Assembly (NCBI GenBank): GCA_039917615.1 | Contig: JBDSJD010000031.1 | Span: forward strand, 19,949-83,948 | From: ZC4RG30 sp039917615 | GTDB lineage: Bacteria > Pseudomonadota > Gammaproteobacteria > Steroidobacterales > Steroidobacteraceae | Direction: 5' to 3' | DNA: 64,000 bases | Shown: piece by piece, positions 7,541 through 16,550 of the stretch | Numbering within the stretch: position 1 is the first letter of the stretch | Layout of the letters: the number at the start of each line of letters is the position of its first letter | Position numbers and translations under genes: made by a program | Notes under the pieces: model-generated | Databases searched by the model: none | Seen by the model: the letters and a program-made list of their open reading frames with translations, nothing else | What the model was told of the DNA's origin: nothing

Positions 7541-9225
7541 GGAGAATAGGTGAAGTTGTATTGCGCATTGCCACGCGCAGCGCAGGTCGCATCCGGATTT
7601 CCAGATACCAGGAACCAGTTGCCGCGGCTGGACTCCCCTACCAGTTGTGCCTGCGTGTTGCTGAAACAGGGCTGCAGCATCTGCTCCTGCACCAGCAGTT
7701 GCCGGGCGGGCGCAGCCGCAAGCCAGGCTGCGGCATCGTGAATCTCGGCGTCTCCTTCGCGAAACCGCCGGTGCCCGAAATTCACCGTGGGGCGCCGCAG
7801 GTGCCACAGGAAGTGCTCGTGGTAGGCCAGCAGTCCGAGTTCTCGATGCGGCGCGGCCAGGGTTTCCAGGCGCGCAATGAAATCCCTCGCTGATCGAGCG
7901 CCATCCATCTGCGGCATCACCCAGAGACCGAGCACCAGCCACAGGGCGGTCATCGTCGATAGCAACGCCAGGTGGGCACGCGACAGGCGAAACACGCCCA
8001 TCGAAATGGCGGCTGCCGCCGCTATCGTCAGGAGCGGCACAAAACTGGCAACTCCTCCTTCGGCAAGCAATCTTGCGCCCCGACCCACATCGACAAAAGT
8101 GAGCCAGATATAACCGGCAGCGCAGAACGCGGTGATCAACCCTGCAAGGCCCAGCAAGGTGCGCTGCACACCGCGACGCCGCAGCAGCTCGGGCAACAGG
8201 TAGCCGGATGCCAGCGCAACCATGGGCAACGCCGACAAGATGTACACATCACGTTTGCCACGGCTGACGGTGAAGATCGCGATGTAGAAAACAGCGAACC
8301 CCAGGGGCAACAGCACGCGCGCATCCCGCGCTCGTAGCGCGTCGCGCCAGCGGGGAATCAGCCATGGCAACAGCAGTACCAGTGGCAACCAGACGGTCGC
8401 CATCACCTGCAGGTAGTACCAGACCGGGCGATAGTGGTGCCAGGGATCCACAAAACGCCCAAAGGTCTGCACGAATACCAGTTCATGGAAGTAGTCGCGG
8501 ATACCGGCATCATGTTGTGCGACTAGCCAGATTGGCACCAGCCAGGCTGCAATCACCGCCGCACAGGCGAGGCCGGACAGCAACCACATTGGCCAAGGCC
8601 GCTGCCAGCGCACGCCTGGCCAGCCGCGCCAGACAGCAAACAGCCAGGGGCATAACACAATGAACGAGAAGAACCCCACCACCTTGGTCAGCGCGCCCAG
8701 GCCCGCTGCGACGCCAGCGGCCATTGCCCAGCGCCAACCGCCGCCAAGCAGCAGTTGGCGCAGCAGGCAATACAGCGAAAGCACCGTGAAAAACATCAGC
8801 AGCGCATCCTGCTGGGCGCGCCGCGATTGCAACGTGAACTGCACGGTGACCAGCAGCAGCAATGCCGCCGACAAGCCCGCCTCACGCGTCCACAGCCTGC
8901 GCCCCAGGTCATAGATCAGCAGCAACGTCCCGAGGCCAGCGAGCAGTGACGGCAGCAGGAAGCCGACCTTCTCCGAACCAGTGAGCCAGTAGCCTGCGGC
9001 CTGCATCCAGAACAACAGCGGCGGCTTGTCCTGGAAATAGTCGCCGCCGACCATCGGTATCAGCCAGTTGCCACTGGCAAGCATGTCGCGGGCGATGAGC
9101 GCAAACACCGGTTCATCCGCGGGCCATGGATTGCGCATCCCGAGACCCGCGCCAATGAACAGCAGTCCGAGGCCAATGATCAGCAACAGGTCACGCAGGC
9201 GAGGCGATTCTTGCGGCGCGTTCAT
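7537..9225 (-). CDS. ArnT/PMT-type glycosyltransferase (GT83/GT39-like, GT-C fold)
   Basis: 562 residues with about a dozen hydrophobic helices. The first periplasmic loop carries MRNPWPADEPVFALIARDML, the DEP motif of the ArnT/PMT superfamily, followed by GDYFQDKPPLLFWMQAAGYW, as in ArnT. These enzymes transfer a sugar from a polyprenyl phosphate to an acceptor, lipid A for ArnT, in the periplasm. The preceding stop and this start share a base (TGATG); a GTG one codon earlier is possible. The sugar cannot be told: the partner transferase is GtrB/DPM1-like and the aminoarabinose genes arnA, arnB and arnD are absent. Confidence 0.88.
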   Translation of the reverse strand: MNAPQESPRLRDLLLIIGLGLLFIGAGLGMRNPWPADEPVFALIARDMLASGNWLIPMVGGDYFQDKPPLLFWMQAAGYWLTGSEKVGFLLPSLLAGLGTLLLIYDLGRRLWTREAGLSAALLLLVTVQFTLQSRRAQQDALLMFFTVLSLYCLLRQLLLGGGWRWAMAAGVAAGLGALTKVVGFFSFIVLCPWLFAVWRGWPGVRWQRPWPMWLLSGLACAAVIAAWLVPIWLVAQHDAGIRDYFHELVFVQTFGRFVDPWHHYRPVWYYLQVMATVWLPLVLLLPWLIPRWRDALRARDARVLLPLGFAVFYIAIFTVSRGKRDVYILSALPMVALASGYLLPELLRRRGVQRTLLGLAGLITAFCAAGYIWLTFVDVGRGARLLAEGGVASFVPLLTIAAAAAISMGVFRLSRAHLALLSTMTALWLVLGLWVMPQMDGARSARDFIARLETLAAPHRELGLLAYHEHFLWHLRRPTVNFGHRRFREGDAEIHDAAAWLAAAPARQLLVQEQMLQPCFSNTQAQLVGESSRGNWFLVSGNPDATCAARGNAQYNFTYSP

Positions 9226-9947
9226 CACAGGGCCGCACGCGCGCGCTGGTATTGGCTGTGCAACTCAACCTGCATGCGTTGCTGCAGATCCTGCACCACG
9301 GCAGGCTCACCAAGCAGCACATCGCGGCCTATCCATACCGGAGCGCCAATGGCGATGGCAATGCGGCTGAAGGGCCAGGGCAACACGAATTTGTCCCAGT
9401 TGAAAAGCCACGCGCGCGACGCCGCATAGGACATCGGCAGCAACGGACGTCCCGAAATCTGCGCCAGCATCAGCGCGCCGGGCTTGAAGGCAAAGCGCGG
9501 CCCGGTGGGACCGTCGGGAGTGATCACCGGCGAAACATTCTCGTGCACAAGCAACTGGTAGTAGTCGCGCAGCGCACGCGCACCCGTGCGGGTCGATGAG
9601 CCTCGAATCACGCGCGCGCCGAGCCAGTTGGCGATCCGGGCCGGAATTTCTCCATCCACGGAAGGGCTGACCAGAAAACCCAGGCGCAGGCCGCGTCGCA
9701 TCTGCAGCAGCAGATAACGGCCACAGAACAACTCGTGCTGGTGCCAGTAGCACGGCAGCAGCGAGGGCGCCTTGGCCAGCGCAGCGTCGAGATGTTCGGC
9801 TCCCTCCACCCGCACGATGCGACAGCTGCCCCACCAGGCGCGCAGCACAACCAGGACTACCGGGGCGATCAGCACATAGGCCAGGCGTCGCAGCGGCGTC
9901 AGGCGGCGCTTTGAGACCCGCTCTTCGGGTAGAATTTCCGGCTTCAT
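9225..9947 (-). CDS. DUF374 lysophospholipid acyltransferase family protein
   Basis: 240 residues with an N-terminal helix (LAYVLIAPVVLVVLRAWW). The acyltransferase-like motifs are LPCYWHQHELF and, later, VITPDGPTGPRFAFKPGAL, typical of DUF374 proteins related to the LpxL/PlsC superfamily. The GxxGP block is intact. The substrate is unknown; the setting among envelope glycosyltransferases suggests a lipid-A or glycolipid acylation role. The stop overlaps the ArnT-like start. Its own start codon (9945-9947) overlaps the start of the divergent P450 gene (CATG), so each promoter must lie inside the other gene or one start is wrong. GGAG lies about 12 bases upstream. Confidence 0.85.
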   Translation of the reverse strand: MKPEILPEERVSKRRLTPLRRLAYVLIAPVVLVVLRAWWGSCRIVRVEGAEHLDAALAKAPSLLPCYWHQHELFCGRYLLLQMRRGLRLGFLVSPSVDGEIPARIANWLGARVIRGSSTRTGARALRDYYQLLVHENVSPVITPDGPTGPRFAFKPGALMLAQISGRPLLPMSYAASRAWLFNWDKFVLPWPFSRIAIAIGAPVWIGRDVLLGEPAVVQDLQQRMQVELHSQYQRARAAL

Positions 9948-11265
9948 GACGTCAGATCAGCTCCTGCCACCCGAATCGGACCAGCGTTTCGACATCGGCT
10001 CGACAGCAGATTCGCTCGACCGCATGCGCGGCATCTATGCACAGCTGGGCGATGCGTATCGGGTCTATGCACCCGGCCGGCAATCACACACCTGGGTGTT
10101 CAACCACCCCGACGACGTGCGCCGCATACTGATCGCCAACCACCGCAACTATGCCAAGGGCGTGGGTTTCGATCGCATCAAGATCCTGCTGGGCAACGGC
10201 ATCATAGTGAGCGAGGGAGAGTTCTGGAAGCGGCAGCGGCGCATGATGCAGCCCACCTTCCATCGCCGCATCCTGGGTCAGTTCGATCGCATGATCGCGA
10301 CTGCGAATGACCGGCTGCTCGGCGCCTGGCAGGATAAATGCGCGCGCGGCGAACCGGTGAACGTCACCGACGACATGAGCGGTATGACGCTGGAGATCGT
10401 GCTCGGCGCCATCTTCGGCGATGACCTCGCCGCGATGGCAAGTGCCGGCGACAATCCGTTTGCCGTGCTCACCGACGAGCCGGCGCGCGACCTGCGTTTT
10501 GCGTACCGCTTCCGCAAACTCGCGGCCATGATCAGCCAGTGCGTGGCGCAACGCCGCGCCGCGGGCAGCGAGCCGGCCGGCGATCACCCGGACTATGTGT
10601 CGATGCTGCTCAACGCGCGCGACAAGGAGACTGGCGAAGGCATGACCGACAAGGAGATCGTCGATGAGATCACGACGCTCATCGTCGCGGGCCATGAAAC
10701 CACTGCCAGCGCGTTGAACTGGACCTGGTACCTGCTTGGCGAGCATCCGGAGGTCGAAGCAAAGCTGCACGCAGAGATCGACGCCAACGAGGAACTGGGC
10801 GTGCCGTCGCTGCAAGCCATGGAGGCCCTGCCCTATTCCAATATGGTGATCCGTGAGGCCATGCGGTTGTATCCGCCTGTGTGGGTGGTGTCGCGCCGGA
10901 CCATCGAAGCCGACACCCTCGCCGGCTTCACCGTGCCAGCCGGTACCGATGTGTTTTTCAGCCCCTATTTCGTGCATCGCCATCCGGACTTCTGGAGCGA
11001 CGCAGAGAAATTCGTGCCCGAACGTTTCGCACGCAGCGATGAGGACGAGCGCCCGAAGCTCACCTACCTGCCGTTCTCCGCGGGCGCACATCACTGCATC
11101 GGCGAGACGCTCGCCCTCTACGAAATGCTGGTGCATCTCAACCGATTTGCCCGCCGCTTCCGGCTGCGCCGCGTCGACAACGATCCGGTGGAGTTCGAGG
11201 CGCTGATCAATCTGCGCGCCACCCGGCCCTTCCTCATGCGGCTCGAACCGCGCCAGAACAGCTGA
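9946..11265 (+). CDS. Cytochrome P450
   Basis: 439 residues with a complete P450 signature: the I-helix AGHETTAS with its acid-threonine pair, the K-helix ExxR (EAMR) and the haem-ligand loop FSAGAHHCIGE with the cysteine near residue 384. There is no signal peptide or N-terminal anchor, as usual for soluble bacterial P450s. The next gene starts six bases after its stop and encodes a fatty acyl-AMP ligase with an acyl carrier domain, so the substrate may be a fatty acid, possibly carrier-bound (inference from neighbours). The sequence resembles the CYP102/CYP4-like fatty-acid clade in the ETTAS and HHCIG motifs, but no subfamily is assigned. Redox partners are not nearby. Confidence 0.95.
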   Translation: MTSDQLLPPESDQRFDIGSTADSLDRMRGIYAQLGDAYRVYAPGRQSHTWVFNHPDDVRRILIANHRNYAKGVGFDRIKILLGNGIIVSEGEFWKRQRRMMQPTFHRRILGQFDRMIATANDRLLGAWQDKCARGEPVNVTDDMSGMTLEIVLGAIFGDDLAAMASAGDNPFAVLTDEPARDLRFAYRFRKLAAMISQCVAQRRAAGSEPAGDHPDYVSMLLNARDKETGEGMTDKEIVDEITTLIVAGHETTASALNWTWYLLGEHPEVEAKLHAEIDANEELGVPSLQAMEALPYSNMVIREAMRLYPPVWVVSRRTIEADTLAGFTVPAGTDVFFSPYFVHRHPDFWSDAEKFVPERFARSDEDERPKLTYLPFSAGAHHCIGETLALYEMLVHLNRFARRFRLRRVDNDPVEFEALINLRATRPFLMRLEPRQNS

Positions 11266-11271
11266 GACTTC

Positions 11272-13242
11272 ATGACTGCCAGAACCCTGAATGAACTGAT
11301 GGAACGCAACCGCACCGCGGAGCGAGCCATCGTCTACCACAGCGGCGAAGGACAGTCGCGCACTGTGCGCTATGCACAACTGCAGCAGCGCGCACTCGGC
11401 CTGTTGTTCCACCTGCAGCAACTTGGCGCGAAGCCCGGTGACAAGCTGCTCCTGCTGCTGAACAACAACGAACAGTTCATCGACGCCTTCTGGGCCGCCG
11501 TGCTGGGCGGGATCGTGCCGGTGCCGGTTGCCATCGGCATCAGTGACGAACATCGCCACAAACTGCTGCGCATCGCCCACAAGCTTGGGCAGCCGTTCAT
11601 CTACACCGATCGCAAGACCCTGGAGCGCGTGGGTCAGTTTGCGGCGCAGAGCACCGATGCGGATGCCCGTACCGCATTTGCCCGGCTGCGGCCGCGCGCC
11701 TTCCTGGTGGAAGACCTTGGCGATCTGTCGCGGCCAGGCATGGAGCACGCGGCTGTTCCCGCGGACACTGCCTTTATCCAGTTTTCCTCCGGTTCCACCA
11801 GCGATCCCAAAGGCGTGGTGCTGACACATGCCAACCTGATGGCGCATGGCGAGGCAGTGACGCGTGTGGCTGGCTTCAACGAGACCGACGTCAGTCTGTC
11901 CTGGATGCCGCTCACCCATGACATGGGCCTGATCGGCTTTCACCTGGTGATGTTCGCCAATCGCGTAAACATGCACCTGATGCCCACTGAGCTGTTCGTG
12001 CGGCGTCCGCTGCTGTGGCTGGCCATCGCTTCCGAGCAGCGCGCCACGCTGCTGTGTTCGCCGAATTTCGGCTATCGCCACTACCTGAAAGTGCTGGGCG
12101 ATCGCTCGCCCGGCAACCTGGATCTGTCTGCTGTGCGGCTCATCTTCAATGGCGCCGAACCGATTTCGGTCGAGCTGTGCGAGGAATTCATGGCGCGCAT
12201 GTCGGCGCTGGGTCTGAAGCGCAATGCGATGTATCCGGTGTACGGACTCGCCGAAGCGTCGCTGGCTGCCAGTTTTCCACCGCTGGCGCGACCAATCCGG
12301 ACCGTGTTGCTAAACCGGCACCGCATGGGTGTGGGCGATACCGCAGAAATCGTCGCCGAACCAGGCCGTGATTCTGTGTGCCTGGTCAGCGTCGGCGCGC
12401 CCATTCCCGGTTGCGAACTGCGCATCGCCGGCAACGATGATGCAGCGCTGCCTGATGGCAACATCGGACACATCCTGATCCGCGGCGACAATGTCACCGG
12501 TGGCTATTTCGATGAACCGGTCGTGAATGCGGCCAGCTTTACCAACGACGGCTGGCTGCGCACCGGCGACCTGGGCCTGATGCACGACGGCGAGCTCTAT
12601 ATCACGGGCCGCGCGAAGGAAATCATCTTCGTCAACGGCCAGAACTACTACCCGCATGACCTCGAAGCCATCGCGCAGCAGGCTCCGGACATGGAGCTTG
12701 GCAAGGTGGTGGCCGCTGGCGTGCGACCGCCGGGCGCAGAAACGGATCAGCTCACGGTTTTCGTCCTGCATCGCGGTGATCTGGCGACATTCCCCGCGCT
12801 GGCGGCGGCGATAACCCGGCTCATCAATGAACAGACCGGGCTGGAAGTGGCGCAGGTCGTGCCGGTGAAACGCATTCCCAAGACCACCAGCGGCAAGATA
12901 CAGCGGCATCTGCTGGAACAGCAGTTGCTGGACGGTGAGTTTGCCCCCGACCTGGCAGAAGCCCGCAAGCATTCCGGCGGGCTGCAGCCGGGAGTCAGTA
13001 CGGCAGCCGACTCCGTTGAAGCGAGACTCCTTGCCATCTGCAATGGCGTGCTCGCATCGCGCAAGGTGGGCCCTGACGATAACCTGTTCGAGATTGGGGT
13101 CAGCTCATTGAAGCTCATCGAGATCCACGAACAGATCGATCGCGACTATCCGGACCAGGTGGACCTCACCGAACTTTTTGATTACCCCACGGTGGCGCAG
13201 CTCGCGCGCCATCTCTCGGCGAAGCTCGCTCAGTCGGCGTAG
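11272..13242 (+). CDS. Fatty acyl-AMP ligase with C-terminal acyl carrier domain
   Basis: 656 residues. The adenylation domain (about 1-555) has the P-loop FIQFSSGSTSDPKGV near residues 167-181, YPVYGLAEAS, GWLRTGDLG and the catalytic lysine motif PKTTSGKIQR near residue 537. A phosphopantetheine carrier domain (about 580-650) follows, with the attachment serine in EIGVSSLKL. This is the FAAL-plus-ACP architecture used to activate a fatty acid as acyl-AMP and load it on the fused carrier. No condensation or ketosynthase domain follows, so the acyl chain is probably passed to the P450 upstream or an acyltransferase. It ends 13 bases inside the convergent LpxL-like gene. Confidence 0.9.
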   Translation: MTARTLNELMERNRTAERAIVYHSGEGQSRTVRYAQLQQRALGLLFHLQQLGAKPGDKLLLLLNNNEQFIDAFWAAVLGGIVPVPVAIGISDEHRHKLLRIAHKLGQPFIYTDRKTLERVGQFAAQSTDADARTAFARLRPRAFLVEDLGDLSRPGMEHAAVPADTAFIQFSSGSTSDPKGVVLTHANLMAHGEAVTRVAGFNETDVSLSWMPLTHDMGLIGFHLVMFANRVNMHLMPTELFVRRPLLWLAIASEQRATLLCSPNFGYRHYLKVLGDRSPGNLDLSAVRLIFNGAEPISVELCEEFMARMSALGLKRNAMYPVYGLAEASLAASFPPLARPIRTVLLNRHRMGVGDTAEIVAEPGRDSVCLVSVGAPIPGCELRIAGNDDAALPDGNIGHILIRGDNVTGGYFDEPVVNAASFTNDGWLRTGDLGLMHDGELYITGRAKEIIFVNGQNYYPHDLEAIAQQAPDMELGKVVAAGVRPPGAETDQLTVFVLHRGDLATFPALAAAITRLINEQTGLEVAQVVPVKRIPKTTSGKIQRHLLEQQLLDGEFAPDLAEARKHSGGLQPGVSTAADSVEARLLAICNGVLASRKVGPDDNLFEIGVSSLKLIEIHEQIDRDYPDQVDLTELFDYPTVAQLARHLSAKLAQSA

Positions 13243-14117
13243 ACGCTGCGCTTGAGCTTCCAGCGCCTGTGGCCCCAGGTCCAGTCGCCGGGGGCGGCGC
13301 GGATCTCCTGCTCGACCAGCCGCGCATAGCGGCTGGTGAATTCGCCGGGCGCCAGCTGTTCACCGGCATCGGCAAGCGGCATGAACTCCACTTCGTAGTT
13401 GCCACGACTGATGCGTCGCAATGCCACGAAGACAGCAGGATAACGGGCGGCGCGCGCCATCTGCTCCGGCCCCATGTAAAAGGCCGTGTCACGTCCGAGA
13501 AATGTCACCCAGTGCTGGTGGTCGCTGGTGGTGGGCTCCTGGTCCGCCAGCATGGCGATGCCACGCACGATATGCCGGCGCTGCAGCAGATCCGGCAGCA
13601 ACTCCTTCGCCGGCACCAGGTGCGCGCCGAAACGCGTGCGGATGATATGCATGGCGCGATCAACTGGCCCGCTCTTGATCGGCTTGTAGCCCACGTCCAG
13701 CGGATATCCCAACTGCAGCGCCATCACCTGCAGCACCCATTCCCAGTTGGCCTGGTGCGCTGCCACCAGCAACACCGGTCGTTCCCGTGACAACAGCTCG
13801 CGCGGCAATTCGATGTTGCGCACCGCGACATGCGCCAGCAACTGCGCTGGAGACCACCGCGCACCGCAGATGATTTCCGCGAGCATCTGCCCCAGTTGCC
13901 GGTAGTGGTCGCGGGCGATGCGCCGCACTTGCGCATCGCTTGCCGTGGGGAAGCAGCCGCGGATATTTGCCAGCACCACCGGCCGCCGCAGCCGCAACAC
14001 GTGAAATGCGAACCAGGCGAGCGCCCCGAACATGAGGTACAGCAGTGGCAACGGCACCCATGACAACACCCGCAGCCAGAGCGGCAAGGCGCGATCAGGA
14101 TGTGCCGGAGCGGTCAT
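13230..14117 (-). CDS. LpxL/LpxM-type lipid A acyltransferase family protein
   Basis: 295 residues. An N-terminal hydrophobic segment (LPLLYLMFGALAWFAFHVL) is followed by the family pattern VLANIRGCFP, the HX4E catalytic motif in HQANWEW, GYKPI, RFGAHLVP, MLADQEP, YMGPEQMARAA and the C-terminal DWTWGHRRWK. These enzymes transfer an acyl chain from acyl-ACP to lipid A or a related glycolipid at the inner membrane. An acyl-ACP-using enzyme next to a gene that makes its own acyl-carrier-bound substrate is suggestive. The main lpxL may lie elsewhere; this looks like a dedicated paralogue. Its last 13 bases overlap the end of the ligase gene on the other strand. Confidence 0.88.
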   Translation of the reverse strand: MTAPAHPDRALPLWLRVLSWVPLPLLYLMFGALAWFAFHVLRLRRPVVLANIRGCFPTASDAQVRRIARDHYRQLGQMLAEIICGARWSPAQLLAHVAVRNIELPRELLSRERPVLLVAAHQANWEWVLQVMALQLGYPLDVGYKPIKSGPVDRAMHIIRTRFGAHLVPAKELLPDLLQRRHIVRGIAMLADQEPTTSDHQHWVTFLGRDTAFYMGPEQMARAARYPAVFVALRRISRGNYEVEFMPLADAGEQLAPGEFTSRYARLVEQEIRAAPGDWTWGHRRWKLKRSVYAD

Positions 14118-14169
14118 TGGGCGGGAATATTAGATGTTATGCTGCGGCCCCCGAACTGGAATCGAAGCC

Positions 14170-15624
14170 ATGAACGAAATAAATCTGTTGATCGGTGGGG
14201 TTGATGCAGCTGCCAAAGGCGGCGCAACTTTCGAGCGCAGGAGCCCGATCACGGGCGAGGTCGTGTCCTGCTCGGCTGCCGCATCGGCTGAAGATGCCCG
14301 CGCCGCCTGCGACGCTGCCGCGAAGGCTTTTCCGGCCTGGTCGGCGCTGGGTCCGAACGCGCGCCGCAAACTGCTGATGGAGGCGGCCACCAAATTGCGT
14401 GCTCACAGCGCCGATTTTTCCAGGTTGTGCGTAGAAGAGACCGGCGCCATCGGCATCTGGGGGCATTTCAATACCGGCTTCGCGGCCACCATCCTGGAAG
14501 AAGCCGCGGCGATGACCACGCAGATCACCGGCGAGACCGTGCCCTCCGACCATGCCGGCACGTTTGCGATGGCAGTGCGCCAGGCCGCGGGGGTATGTGT
14601 GGGTATGGCGCCCTGGAACGCGCCGGTCATCCTTGGGGTGCGCGCAATTGCCATGCCGCTGGCCTGCGGCAACACCGTGGTGCTCAAGGCTTCGGAACTG
14701 TGTCCGGCCGTGCATCGGCTGATCGTCGATGCCTTTGTCGAAGCCGGTCTGCCCGCAGGCGTGGTGAATTTCGTCGCTCATTCTGCTGCTGACGCGCCTG
14801 CCGTGGCAGAAGCGCTCATCGCCCATCCAGCGGTTAAACGCGTGAACTTCACCGGCTCAAGCCGCGTCGGCCGCATCATCGGCGAGCTTTGCGGCAGGCA
14901 CCTGAAGCCCTGCCTGCTCGAGCTGGGCGGCAAGGCGCCGCTGCTGGTGCTGGAAGATGCGGACCTCGACGAAGCCGTTGCGGCCGCAGCCTTTGGGGCA
15001 TTCATGCACCAGGGACAGATCTGCATGTCCACAGAGCGCATCATCGTGGTCGACAAGATCGCCGATGAGTTCGTGAAGCGTTTCGTCGCCAAGGTGAAGA
15101 CACTGCAGATGGGCGATCCGACCAAGGGCAAATTTCTCATTGGTGCCTGCGTCGACGCGAAAACCGTGGATCACGTGAAAGTGCTGATTGCGGACGCCAC
15201 CGCGAAGGGTGCGAAGGTGCTGGCTGGCGGCACAGGTCCCGGCGGCGCCTTTTTCGAGCCCACCGTTGTGGATGCCGTCCAGAAAGGCATGCGCATCTAT
15301 GGTGAGGAATCCTTCGGCCCGGTCGTCGGGGTGCTGCGCGCCCGCGACACGGATCACGCCGTGGAGCTCGCCAACGACTCCGAATACGGCCTGTCGGCGG
15401 CAGTGTTCAGCCGCGACATCAACACGGCATTTGCCGTGGCCCAGCGCATCGACTCTGGAATCTGTCACATCAACAGCCCCACCGTGCAGGACGAGGCACA
15501 GATGCCCTTCGGGGGCACCAAGAGCAGCGGCGTGGGCCGCTTCGGTGGCAAGGCCGGGGTCGCTGAATTCACCGACCTGCGCTGGATCAGCATTTCCACC
15601 AAGGCCCGCCACTATCCGATCTGA
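14170..15624 (+). CDS. NAD(P)-dependent aldehyde dehydrogenase (aromatic-aldehyde type)
   Basis: 484 residues from the ATG at 14170 (MNEINLLIGGVDAAAKGG); an upstream in-frame ATG at 14134 would add 12 unlikely residues. Motifs: APWNAPVILGVRAIAMPLACGNTVVLKASE (cofactor), FTGSSRVGRII, ELGGKAPLLVLEDADLDEA with the general-base Glu, and the catalytic cysteine in GQICMS (residue 285). ESFGPVVGV and PFGGTKSSGVGRFGG close the fold. The pattern resembles salicylaldehyde and vanillin dehydrogenases. No aromatic-degradation genes are adjacent; a cytochrome c follows on the same strand after 89 bases. The substrate is unproven. Confidence 0.9.
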   Translation: MNEINLLIGGVDAAAKGGATFERRSPITGEVVSCSAAASAEDARAACDAAAKAFPAWSALGPNARRKLLMEAATKLRAHSADFSRLCVEETGAIGIWGHFNTGFAATILEEAAAMTTQITGETVPSDHAGTFAMAVRQAAGVCVGMAPWNAPVILGVRAIAMPLACGNTVVLKASELCPAVHRLIVDAFVEAGLPAGVVNFVAHSAADAPAVAEALIAHPAVKRVNFTGSSRVGRIIGELCGRHLKPCLLELGGKAPLLVLEDADLDEAVAAAAFGAFMHQGQICMSTERIIVVDKIADEFVKRFVAKVKTLQMGDPTKGKFLIGACVDAKTVDHVKVLIADATAKGAKVLAGGTGPGGAFFEPTVVDAVQKGMRIYGEESFGPVVGVLRARDTDHAVELANDSEYGLSAAVFSRDINTAFAVAQRIDSGICHINSPTVQDEAQMPFGGTKSSGVGRFGGKAGVAEFTDLRWISISTKARHYPI

Positions 15625-15713
15625 GCCGCCTTCAGGAGGCGTTCAGGGGGCGTTTTGCTACAATCGTCCCCGAGTTATTGAATCGGGCCACACGCCCCTG
15701 GAGTTGATAGTCC

Positions 15714-16100
15714 ATGTCCGTTCCCGCCAATTTGCTTGTACTCGCTACGGCGCTCGTGGCTCCTGTTGCATTTGCTGCCGCACCGAAGCCGGATATCGAA
15801 AATGGCCAGGAGTTTTTTACCCAGGTCTGCGGCATTTGCCATTCGGCCACCAAGGAGCCGGGCGGTCCGGTCCTGGGTCCGAACCTGGTGGGCGTCGTGG
15901 GGCGCAAAGCGGGCACTCTCCCCGGCTTCGCCACATACACACCGGCCCTGAAGGCCTACGGTGTCAAGTGGAGCGCGAAGACGCTGGATGAATTCCTGGT
16001 GAACCCGGCGATGAAAGTCCCCGGCACATTGATGGCCATGCCGGTGCCGGATCCCCAGACCCGCGCCGATTTGATCGCTTATCTCGCGACGCTGAAATAG
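15714..16100 (+). CDS. Periplasmic class I c-type cytochrome
   Basis: 128 residues with a signal peptide (cleavage near AFA|AAPKP) and one haem site, CGICH, near residue 39. LGPNLVGVVGRKAGTLPGFATYTPALKAYG is typical of small mitochondrial-type or c2-type cytochromes, and the distal methionine is probably in TLMAMPVPDPQTRADLIAYLATL. It works as a one-electron carrier in the periplasm. GGAG precedes the ATG by about ten bases. It follows the aldehyde dehydrogenase but with a gap long enough for its own promoter. It ends 11 bases from the convergent pilE. Confidence 0.92.
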   Translation: MSVPANLLVLATALVAPVAFAAAPKPDIENGQEFFTQVCGICHSATKEPGGPVLGPNLVGVVGRKAGTLPGFATYTPALKAYGVKWSAKTLDEFLVNPAMKVPGTLMAMPVPDPQTRADLIAYLATLK

Positions 16101-16111
16101 CCAGCGCGGAT

Positions 16112-16537
16112 TTAGCGCGACCAGCAGTCGCTTAGGGCGCCTGAGCCAGATGACGTCCGCGCGCCTGCCTGGTTCAAGGTAAGCGTGCCGCACGCCGTGT
16201 CCTTGGCAAGCTGGGCCCCAACGGGCGTGGCGACTACCCGATAGGTATTCTGCGCGAGCGTATCCAGCGTAATTGCGTAGCGGGTATTCAGGCTGCCGGC
16301 AGTCAGACAGCCCATACCGGTCAGCGAGGCCGTAGCATAGCTCAGGTTAGTAGTGTAGAGCCGTTCCAGCAGTTGCGTGGCCTCCGACACACAGGCTCGG
16401 GCTGCTGCGCGATGCCCACGCACCACGTAACTGGTGTACGCCGGCACCGCAATTGCGGCCAGGATGCCGATAATCGCCACTACGACTACCAGCTCGATGA
16501 GCGTGAACCCGGATTTCCTGAAACGATGTGGCTGCAT
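16112..16537 (-). CDS. pilE: Type IV pilin-like minor pilin PilE (minus-strand set)
   Basis: 141 residues from the Met at 16537 (MQPHRFRKSG). Prepilin cleavage follows the Gly in RKSG|FTLIELVVVVAIIGILAAIAVPAY, with Glu5 present. The C-terminal pair of cysteines (CGTLTLNQAGARTS...DCWSR) forms the expected disulphide loop. It is the last gene of the fimT-pilV-pilW-pilX-pilY1-pilE operon, with AGAGGATG upstream and 13 bases after pilY1. PilE-type minor pilins prime pilus assembly together with PilVWX and PilY1. The open frame upstream of the Met belongs to pilY1 sequence in another frame. Confidence 0.92.
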   Translation of the reverse strand: MQPHRFRKSGFTLIELVVVVAIIGILAAIAVPAYTSYVVRGHRAAARACVSEATQLLERLYTTNLSYATASLTGMGCLTAGSLNTRYAITLDTLAQNTYRVVATPVGAQLAKDTACGTLTLNQAGARTSSGSGALSDCWSR

Positions 16538-16550
16538 GTCGGTACATCCT

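Noticed and set aside
10084..12081. A 665-codon open frame on the minus strand opposite the P450 and ligase genes
   Set aside because: It is antisense to two genes with full family motifs, and its product has no recognisable domain or composition; it results from high GC.
15625..15713. Promoter of the cytochrome c gene (TACAAT at 15659)
   Set aside because: The -10 match is good, but no -35 lies at an acceptable distance, so it was not listed as a feature.
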